From Actinomycetota bacterium (GTDB taxonomy: Bacteria; Actinomycetota; Humimicrobiia; Humimicrobiales; Humimicrobiaceae), in assembly GCA_004376325.1 (NCBI GenBank), contig SOKC01000090.1:1-21054 (forward strand): DNA of 21,054 nt. Reading direction: 5' to 3'. The stretch's first letter is position 1. Each line of letters begins with the position of its first letter. Below, piece after piece: positions 15,753-21,054 of this stretch. The translations under genes were made by a program, and so were the position numbers. The notes beneath the pieces were generated by a model. It was not told where the DNA came from. It was given only the letters and a program-made list of their open reading frames with translations, and did not search any database.

Positions 15753-16097
15753 ATGAATAATATAAATAGATATTTAAAAATTGCAAAAGATGCTGTTATA
15801 AAGCCTTCTGAAGATATAGATAAAAAAATAATAGATAGGATATCTCATATCGGCAAGTCAGATGAAAAACTATTGGATGAAAAGTTTATAGATTATTTAA
15901 AAAAAAGCAATTCAAGGTTATATATGACTATTGAAAAAATTAAAAACAATCCCGGAGCTTTTGCAACTGTGGTAATAGCTGTATTTTTTATTATTATTTT
16001 TATTGCTTTTATGATTAAAGTATTTTTGAGCGAGGGAAAAACTGGTGGGAAAAACAATAGGTTATCTTCTCCTAAAGATGATACTCAACAAGAATAA
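15753..16097 (+). CDS. Single-pass membrane protein, candidate anti-sigma factor
   Basis: The 114 residues form a charged, helical N-terminal segment (1-67), one strongly hydrophobic helix (about 68-91) and a short polar tail (KDDTQQE). This is the size and topology of a minimal anti-sigma factor, and the gene comes 79 nt after the ECF sigma gene. I do not see the HxxxCxxC zinc motif common in ZAS-type anti-sigma factors, so the assignment rests on position and topology only. No strong Shine-Dalgarno precedes the ATG. Its last 36 nt overlap, on the opposite strand, the end of the next gene. Confidence 0.6.
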   Translation: MNNINRYLKIAKDAVIKPSEDIDKKIIDRISHIGKSDEKLLDEKFIDYLKKSNSRLYMTIEKIKNNPGAFATVVIAVFFIIIFIAFMIKVFLSEGKTGGKNNRLSSPKDDTQQE

Positions 16098-16262
16098 CGC
16101 CACTATGATTATCCAGAACCAGGGATTGGTAAGCAGATTCCTTAAAGGTTCATATCCTAAATTACCAAAAACTCTTATGAGAAAATCTTCCAGCCAGGTA
16201 TATATAATTTCAAATAGTGATCGCATATTTTCCATTGTAAAGAAATCTTTTATGGATTCCAT
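16062..16262 (-). CDS. Small hypothetical membrane protein
   Basis: The 66 residues look like a genuine small membrane protein. The N-terminal half is amphipathic (MESIKDFFTMENMRSLFEII, then WLEDFLIRVFGNLG), a hydrophobic helix occupies about 47-63 (NPWFWIIIVALFLLSI), and the protein ends in RRR, as expected for a cytoplasmic membrane anchor. No family was recognised. There is no Shine-Dalgarno, but a well-spaced promoter ends only 9 nt before the ATG, so the mRNA could be nearly leaderless. It converges with and overlaps by 36 nt the candidate anti-sigma gene. It could be a false ORF. Confidence 0.5.
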   Translation of the reverse strand: MESIKDFFTMENMRSLFEIIYTWLEDFLIRVFGNLGYEPLRNLLTNPWFWIIIVALFLLSIIFRRR

Positions 16263-16271
16263 AATTTATAA

Positions 16272-16300
16272 ATTCTATCGTTTATTTGATATTTTGTAAA
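16272..16300 (-). promoter_or_regulatory. Putative promoter of the 66-residue membrane protein gene
   Basis: On the minus strand TTTACA (16300-16295) and TAGAAT (16277-16272) are 17 nt apart, each one mismatch from consensus. The -10 lies 9 nt from the ATG at 16262, so the start point would fall only a few bases before or at the start codon. The match is good but such AT-rich DNA gives chance hits. Confidence 0.4.
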
Positions 16301-16411
16301 ATTAATAAAATAATTAGGAAGCATCTATTATTTTGTAATAAATAATTGCAGTAGCTTTTGTAGCGAAGCAATAGCCACAAGTTTTATAGGAAGCTGAGAT
16401 ATACTGTAAAG

Positions 16412-16434
16412 AAAACTTTAATATATAAAGTTTT
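16412..16434. repeat. AT-rich perfect inverted repeat
   Basis: AAAACTTTA (16412-16420) and TAAAGTTTT (16426-16434) form a perfect 9-bp inverted repeat with a 5-nt centre, about 50 nt before the hydrolase start. It could be an operator, a weak hairpin in the leader, or chance in AT-rich DNA. The rest of the 224-nt gap (16263-16486) shows nothing else I can name beyond the promoter listed separately. Confidence 0.4.
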
Positions 16435-16486
16435 AGTATTTTAGTTTATGGGAACTAAGATTTAACCAGAAATATTAAAGGATAAG

Positions 16487-17317
16487 ATGTTATATCAAAA
16501 AATACTTATTGGATTTGGTTCAGTAGTAGCAGTAATTATTATTATATATTTGTTTTCAGCTATTTATGAATTTCTGACCCAGTCATACCATGTATATTAT
16601 CCAAAAAAAGAAATTACGGCCACTCCTTTTGATATAAAGTTGTATTTTGAAGAAATCATTTTCAGTTCTTCTGACGGCGTAAACCTTTCTGGCTGGTTTG
16701 TGCCGGCAAGAAATAGTAAAGGGGTGATATTGGTTTTACATGGGAATGGGGAGAATATTTCAACCAGGCTTACCTTTATAGATTATTTCAATAGAAAACT
16801 GGGGCTGTCTGTTTTTATAATTGATTACCGCGGATACGGTAAGAGCGAAGGCAGGCCAAATGAGAAGGGAACCTATCTGGATGCCAGGGCAGCCTGGGAA
16901 TATTTAACAGGTTATAAGAAAATAAGACCTCAGGATATCATAGTTTTTGGGCGGTCTCTGGGCGGCCCTATTGCAGCCTGGCTGGCTAAAGAGGTAAAGG
17001 CGAGAGCGTTAATTTTAGACTCTACTTTTACTTCAATCAAGGATATCGCAGCTGAGCTGCACCCCTATCTGATGGTAAGAAAATTCTTCAAATTTGACTA
17101 TCCTACTATTGATTATTTAAAAGGCGCAGGCATTCCGGTATTGATTATCCACAGCAGCGAAGATGATTATATTCCATTTTCCCATGCAATAAAGCTATAT
17201 AATGCCGCTAATGAGCCCAGACAATTCCTTGAGATAAAAGGCAAACATGATGACAATTACATAAAGTCAGAAGAAATCTATATAGAGGGAATAAGATCTT
17301 TTATCTCCAGATATTAA
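16487..17317 (+). CDS. Membrane-anchored alpha/beta hydrolase
   Basis: The 276-residue protein has one N-terminal membrane helix (about 7-27) followed by an alpha/beta hydrolase fold. The oxyanion-hole motif is LHGNGEN, then DYRGYGKSEG, nucleophile elbow GRSLGG with S157, acid D226 in HSSEDDYIP, and base H244 in KGKHDD, so the catalytic triad looks complete. It resembles the YqkD/YfhR-type serine aminopeptidase-like (Hydrolase_4) or BEM46-like group of unknown substrate. The active domain side (cytoplasmic or outside) cannot be told from sequence. It converges on the GNAT gene with 5 nt between stops. Confidence 0.9.
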   Translation: MLYQKILIGFGSVVAVIIIIYLFSAIYEFLTQSYHVYYPKKEITATPFDIKLYFEEIIFSSSDGVNLSGWFVPARNSKGVILVLHGNGENISTRLTFIDYFNRKLGLSVFIIDYRGYGKSEGRPNEKGTYLDARAAWEYLTGYKKIRPQDIIVFGRSLGGPIAAWLAKEVKARALILDSTFTSIKDIAAELHPYLMVRKFFKFDYPTIDYLKGAGIPVLIIHSSEDDYIPFSHAIKLYNAANEPRQFLEIKGKHDDNYIKSEEIYIEGIRSFISRY

Positions 17318-17322
17318 AAAGA

Positions 17323-17955
17323 TTACAGAATTTCTTTTTTCATATATATCCAGTCCCGGTATCCGGTATACCTTTCTGCTATACACGAAGACCTTACCAC
17401 CAGTTGATTAAACCCTAATTTTTTATACAGGTTATAGGCATTTTTATTCTTGCCGGCTACCCAGAGTTTTAAGACACTTTTTCTATATCTTTTTGCAAAA
17501 TCTTCTACAAAGGACAGCATTTTTTTGGCTATGCCTTTTCTTCTACTATTTATATCAACTGCAACATTGTCAATATAGATAGTCTTGCTGTCTATTTTGG
17601 GAGCCTCCAGGAAGGTTAAGATAAATGCCTTGACTGCTCTAAAGAAACCCAGGTATTTAACAAAGGTCCGAAAATTTCTGGTATAGCTTTTAATGTTTTC
17701 TCTGGTTACTATCTCAACGATTCCAACTATTTTCCCATCTATTATGGCATTGTAATATCTTCCGGTATCAATGTTTGTAGTAATTTCTGATTTAATGACA
17801 CTGTATGCAGCATCTTTGTTACTGCCGAATATAAATTTTATTTTTTCGAAAAATGCATCAAATTCTATTTTAAGATAACTATCAAGGTCTTCTAATTTTA
17901 AATTACTTATCCGGATATTATGGGAATTGCTGTTTTGATTTTTAAAGTTATTCAT
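17323..17955 (-). CDS. GNAT-family N-acetyltransferase
   Basis: The 210-residue protein has the GNAT fold, which transfers an acetyl group from acetyl-CoA. The diagnostic segment is IYIDNVAVDINSRRKGIAKK, containing the acetyl-CoA pyrophosphate-binding RRKGIA loop. It is followed by the second conserved region YNLYKKLGFNQLVV. The substrate is unknown. I chose ATG 17955 because it overlaps the stop of the preceding DUF2007 gene by 8 nt (ATGAATAA), a typical coupling arrangement; an in-frame TTG at 17976 would add seven residues. The two genes form a small leftward operon. Confidence 0.88.
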   Translation of the reverse strand: MNNFKNQNSNSHNIRISNLKLEDLDSYLKIEFDAFFEKIKFIFGSNKDAAYSVIKSEITTNIDTGRYYNAIIDGKIVGIVEIVTRENIKSYTRNFRTFVKYLGFFRAVKAFILTFLEAPKIDSKTIYIDNVAVDINSRRKGIAKKMLSFVEDFAKRYRKSVLKLWVAGKNKNAYNLYKKLGFNQLVVRSSCIAERYTGYRDWIYMKKEIL

Positions 17956-18181
17956 TTGATAAAATTTTTTTATCAAGTAGCCTGCGGGCTTTTTGAAGAT
18001 ACTTCCGATTGGTCAAAAGTTTTACTCCTCTTATACTCTGTAAGGAGATAATGCTCTGCCCGGCATCATCTGAAAATATCTCGGCTTTTATATCAAAACT
18101 TTCCAGGTAACTTTTAGCTATTTCCGCTTCTATCCTGGAATTAAAAGTTTTAATTGTAGATAACCTGTCCATATTATGCAT
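17948..18181 (-). CDS. DUF2007 small protein (putative signal-transducing)
   Basis: The 77 residues match the ferredoxin-like DUF2007 pattern: an opening strand STIKTFNSRIEAEIAKSYLE, then SFDIKAEIFSDDAGQ, a strand around RGVKLLTNRKY, and a final helix KARRLLDKKI. The family is widespread, small and soluble, with no established biochemical function; it has been labelled signal-transducing by Pfam. It sits directly upstream of, and overlaps by 8 nt, the GNAT gene, so the products may work together. A -10-like TATAAT lies on the minus strand near 18200, with a poor -35. Confidence 0.78.
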   Translation of the reverse strand: MHNMDRLSTIKTFNSRIEAEIAKSYLESFDIKAEIFSDDAGQSIISLQSIRGVKLLTNRKYLQKARRLLDKKILSNE

Positions 18182-18359
18182 TTAATTTTTGTTAATTATA
18201 ATAAAGTTTTAGACTCTTGACTAATTTTTAGACAGATTAGAAGAAATAAAATTATAGCACATCCATTGTACTTATAATACTACAATACTTACGAATACTA
18301 TACATGCAACTTTTGTTTGAAGAATTAACATCTATGATATAAACTAGTTTTAAAGCTCT

Positions 18360-18385
18360 GGCAACCGCAAACTTTAAATGTTGCC
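18360..18385. repeat. Inverted repeat upstream of the HD-domain gene
   Basis: GGCAAC (18360-18365) and GTTGCC (18380-18385) form a perfect 6-bp GC-containing stem with a 14-nt loop, 46 nt before the HD gene. This is the only GC-rich patch in the 250-nt gap (18182-18431). It has no T-run, so a terminator is unlikely. The GGCAACC string recalls part of the SAM-I riboswitch, but the other conserved parts are absent. The remaining gap holds only AT-rich DNA with poor promoter-like sequences. Confidence 0.35.
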
Positions 18386-18431
18386 GGAAATTTATTTTAA
18401 CTTATAGGTTATATAAAATACGAAAGTTTTT

Positions 18432-19553
18432 ATGATAAAAAAATCACTTCTTTTAAAAATTTATGAAGCAGCCAGTATGCAGAGATGGAATGACCAGATC
18501 CGCACAATTGAGCTTACGGAGCTGGATAAACAGGCCCATAAGATGGTTGTTGCTTATATTCTGGGAAGATGTGAAGAGGATATAAATGCCGGGAAAGTTA
18601 ACTGGCTTGAAATAATAGAATGTGGATTATTCGAGTTTTTAAAAAGAATTATTCTAACTGACCTGAAACCACCCTTGATTTACAGGATAAAAGAAGATAA
18701 AAAGCAGTATGAAAAGCTGAACTGCTGGGTTTTTGAGAGAATCAGCCCTTTAGCAAAGCAGATAGGAAAAAGCTTTAATTTACGTCTTAAAAAATATCTA
18801 CTGGAGGAGGAAGAAACTCTTGAAAAAAAGATTGTAAATGGGGCACATTTCTATGTAACGAAGTGGGAGTTTGATATTATTAAATCAGCAAATCCCAGAG
18901 TTTATTTAATTGAAGAGATTGTTGAAAGCATTTCACAGGAGAAGAGTAAATATCACAATTTGAGGTGCATGAAGGTTTTTATGGAAAAAAGAAACTTAAT
19001 GGATTTTGCTGATATATGTGGGCAGCTTCGGTTCCAGCAAAGATGGAGTCATCTTTACCGGATTCCAAAAACTTCAGTATTGGGTCATATGTTGATTGTT
19101 GCTATATTTTCATTCCTGTTCTCTTATGTAACAAGATTGGACAGAGAAAATTGTATAAATAATTACTTTACAGGACTCTTTCATGACCTTCCGGAAGTTT
19201 TAACCAGGGATATAATTAATCCTGTAAAAAAATCAGTGAAAGGGCTTGATGAACTTATAAAGGATTATGAAGTTGAGGAGATGGAGAAAAAAATATATAA
19301 ATTAATTCCTGAGGGCTGGCAAAATGATATAAGGATGTTTACGGAAGATGAGTTTTCTGATACCAGCAAGAGAAATGGTGAACTGGTTAAGGCATCCGAT
19401 GATCTGGCTGCATTTATAGAAGCATATCTTGCTTTAAAAAATGGTATAAAAAATGAGGACCTGATTTATGCTAAAAATAAATTAACCCGGAAGTATAAAT
19501 CCAGGAATATTGCAGGTATAAACTTCGGAGAAATTTATGCTGACTTTGATTGA
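18432..19553 (+). CDS. Tandem YfbR-like HD-domain protein, first copy degenerate
   Basis: The 373-residue soluble protein holds two related HD-type halves. The C-terminal half (about 200-340) has H219, the HD pair H251-D252 in GLFHDLPEVLTRDI, and an acidic D323-D324, matching the metal-binding residues of YfbR-type 5'-nucleotidases that hydrolyse dNMPs. The N-terminal half (about 16-110) aligns with it: QRW at 17-19 against QRW at 203-205, H36 against H219, and GLFEFLKRIILTDL against GLFHDLPEVLTRDI. E68-F69 therefore replace the HD pair and the first copy is probably inactive. An actual substrate is unknown. It is followed 13 nt later by a nuclease-like gene and probably forms one transcript with it. 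The ATG at 18432 has no strong ribosome binding site. Confidence 0.8.
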   Translation: MIKKSLLLKIYEAASMQRWNDQIRTIELTELDKQAHKMVVAYILGRCEEDINAGKVNWLEIIECGLFEFLKRIILTDLKPPLIYRIKEDKKQYEKLNCWVFERISPLAKQIGKSFNLRLKKYLLEEEETLEKKIVNGAHFYVTKWEFDIIKSANPRVYLIEEIVESISQEKSKYHNLRCMKVFMEKRNLMDFADICGQLRFQQRWSHLYRIPKTSVLGHMLIVAIFSFLFSYVTRLDRENCINNYFTGLFHDLPEVLTRDIINPVKKSVKGLDELIKDYEVEEMEKKIYKLIPEGWQNDIRMFTEDEFSDTSKRNGELVKASDDLAAFIEAYLALKNGIKNEDLIYAKNKLTRKYKSRNIAGINFGEIYADFD

Positions 19554-19566
19554 GTAGATTAATTTC

Positions 19567-21054
19567 ATGAATAGAAAAATTATCATATCTAAATCAAAAT
19601 ATCTGGCAGGGCTGCAGTGCCTGAAATATTTATGGTACCAGGTCAATGCCTCCGAAGAGATCCCGGGACCGGATTTTACAGCCCAGTTTATTTTCAATCA
19701 AGGGATGCTGGTAGGTGAATATGCAAAGAAGCTTTATCCCGGGGGAATTGACCTGGGAAAGATAGGTGATTTAAAAGAACAACTGGTAAAAACTTCCGAA
19801 CTCTTGTCCGGGAGAAAACCTCTGTTTGAAGCAAGCTGCAGTTCCGGGTGTGTTTATAGCAGAGCTGATATACTGGTGCCGGCAGATACAGACAGATGGG
19901 ATATTATTGAAGTTAAAAGCTCCACCCGGCTTAAAGAGGATTATATCTATGATGTTTCATTTCAGAAATACTGCCTGGATAAAGCCGGAGTTAAAATCAG
20001 GAAATGTTATCTTGCCAATATTAATAATCAGTATATAAGAAAGGGAGATATTAATCCCGGGCAATTATTTAAAAAAACTGACATTACAGTGGAGGTAGGA
20101 GAGTTCCTTATTGGAATAGAAGATAGAATTGAAGAGATGCTGGAGGTTGCAGCTAGAACCAGTCCTCCGGAAATTCTTATCGGCAAGCACTGCAACGAGC
20201 CATACAGCTGTCCGCTTAAGGATAGATGCTGGAGATTCTTACCTGATAATCATATTTTTAATCTATATGGAAGTAAAGACAAAGCCGCCGGGCTTTTCAA
20301 TAAAGGAGTTCTTTCCATTAAAGACATTCCTGACTGGTATAATTTAAATTTTAAACAAAAAATACAGCTTGAATGTGCAAAAACTGAAAAACCAAAAATA
20401 AATAAAAGTGAAATATTAAAATTTATAAACAGCCTGGAATACCCCCTGTATTTTCTTGATTTTGAGACTTTCTCTACCGCCATCCCCTTATATGAGGGAG
20501 TAAGACCTTACCAGATAATTCCTTTTCAGTATTCCATACATATACTGGATGCTATTGACAGCCAACCCAGCCACTATGATTTTCTGGCTGAAGGAGCTGA
20601 AGATCCAAGAGAAGAACTTCTGTTAAACTTAAAGTACAAGATAGATGAAACAGGAAGCATAATTGTTTATTATGAATCATTTGAAAGGGGAGTCCTAAAA
20701 GAACTGGCTGAAGCTTTTCCTGACTACAGTCAGTGGATTGATTCGATTCTTACCAGGATAGTTGACCTCTATAAGCCTTTTGGTAATTTTCATTATTACC
20801 ATTCTTCCCAGAAGGGGAGTGCATCAGTAAAAAATGTTCTTCCGGCAATTACCGATTTAAGTTATGAGGGAATGGAGATAGCTGATGGTATGGCAGCGAG
20901 TGTATATTTTCTTTATATCTGCGGGAATTATGATATCAACGAAAGCCGCCCTGCAAAGGAAGAAGTCGAAAAAGTAAGAAAATCACTCATAAAATACTGC
21001 GGAATGGACACCGGGGGGATGATACATATACTAAGAGCGCTGGTGAAAGAAGTT
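19567..21054 (+). CDS. DUF2779 nuclease-like protein: Cas4/AddB-type Fe-S PD-(D/E)XK plus DEDD exonuclease-like domain (cut at window edge)
   Basis: I translated this open frame from ATG 19567 to the window end, 496 codons with no stop. The N-terminal half resembles RecB/Cas4 nucleases: RADIL (D101), IIEVKSS (E115, K117) and FQKYCL (Q133, Y135) give a PD-(D/E)XK plus QxxxY-type site. One cysteine near the start (C18, GLQCLKYLW) and three later ones (C209, C215, C221 in HCNEPYSCPLKDRCW) match the 4Fe-4S arrangement of Cas4 and AddB. The C-terminal half is DUF2779, an RNase H-like exonuclease fold: DFET (D298, E300), RIVDLY (D400), GSASVKNVLPAI, and YCGMDTGGM (D481). It starts 13 nt after the HD gene. 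Only a few residues are probably missing. The substrate is unknown; DNA processing or repair is inferred. Confidence 0.85.
   Translation, partial: MNRKIIISKSKYLAGLQCLKYLWYQVNASEEIPGPDFTAQFIFNQGMLVGEYAKKLYPGGIDLGKIGDLKEQLVKTSELLSGRKPLFEASCSSGCVYSRADILVPADTDRWDIIEVKSSTRLKEDYIYDVSFQKYCLDKAGVKIRKCYLANINNQYIRKGDINPGQLFKKTDITVEVGEFLIGIEDRIEEMLEVAARTSPPEILIGKHCNEPYSCPLKDRCWRFLPDNHIFNLYGSKDKAAGLFNKGVLSIKDIPDWYNLNFKQKIQLECAKTEKPKINKSEILKFINSLEYPLYFLDFETFSTAIPLYEGVRPYQIIPFQYSIHILDAIDSQPSHYDFLAEGAEDPREELLLNLKYKIDETGSIIVYYESFERGVLKELAEAFPDYSQWIDSILTRIVDLYKPFGNFHYYHSSQKGSASVKNVLPAITDLSYEGMEIADGMAASVYFLYICGNYDINESRPAKEEVEKVRKSLIKYCGMDTGGMIHILRALVKEV

Noticed and set aside
18359..18386. SAM-I riboswitch suggested by GGCAACC
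   Set aside because: The other conserved SAM-I segments (the purine-rich kink-turn helix and GGTGCTA part) are missing and the downstream gene is not methionine-related.
1..21054. CRISPR arrays, tRNA or rRNA genes, insertion sequences
   Set aside because: No regularly spaced repeats, cloverleaf-like sequences, or transposase motifs were seen on either strand.

Overview
The window is an origin-of-replication neighbourhood of an AT-rich bacterium. Genes left of about position 3060 point left and the dnaA/dnaN side points right, so transcription diverges from an AT-rich intergenic region that I read as oriC. The order mnmE / jag / yidC / yidD / rnpA / rpmH - oriC - dnaA - dnaN is the ancestral bacterial arrangement. 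SpoIIIJ-type YidC and KhpB/Jag fit a Gram-positive-style or deep-branching lineage. Base composition, many GTG/TTG starts and weak ribosome binding sites would suit an uncultured anaerobic group (for example Atribacterota or a low-GC deep actinobacterial lineage), but the sequence does not settle the taxonomy.

Left arm (1-3062, minus strand): the first 232 codons of mnmE, cut by the window edge, then a good terminator and the operon rpmH-rnpA-yidD-yidC-jag behind a TTGATA-17-TATAAT promoter. Only rpmH in that operon uses ATG. rnpA has no ATG, GTG or TTG that would give a full-length protein.

Origin and replication genes (3063-7274): a cluster of TTTTCCACA-like DnaA boxes and a 16-bp direct repeat, then an unusual GHKL-ATPase/winged-helix gene directly in front of dnaA, then dnaA, an AT-rich spacer and dnaN.

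Pantothenate block (7319-10409): a Rossmann/DUF2520 protein (candidate ketopantoate reductase), panB, panC and panD, followed by an overlapping lipoprotein gene. A convergent corA closes the block.

Envelope block (12417-16262): an orphan solute-binding lipoprotein behind a near-consensus promoter, an HtrA protease, an ECF sigma factor and a single-pass membrane protein that could be its anti-sigma factor. A short antisense membrane protein gene overlaps its end. I read this as a surface-stress module.

Right end (16487-21054): an alpha/beta hydrolase, a convergent DUF2007-GNAT pair, then a two-gene unit. This unit encodes a duplicated YfbR-like HD protein whose first HD copy has lost its motif, and a large nuclease-like protein (DUF2779) joining a Cas4/AddB-style iron-sulfur PD-(D/E)XK domain to a DEDD exonuclease-like domain. 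The last gene runs off the window within its final motif. No tRNA, rRNA, CRISPR array or insertion sequence was seen.
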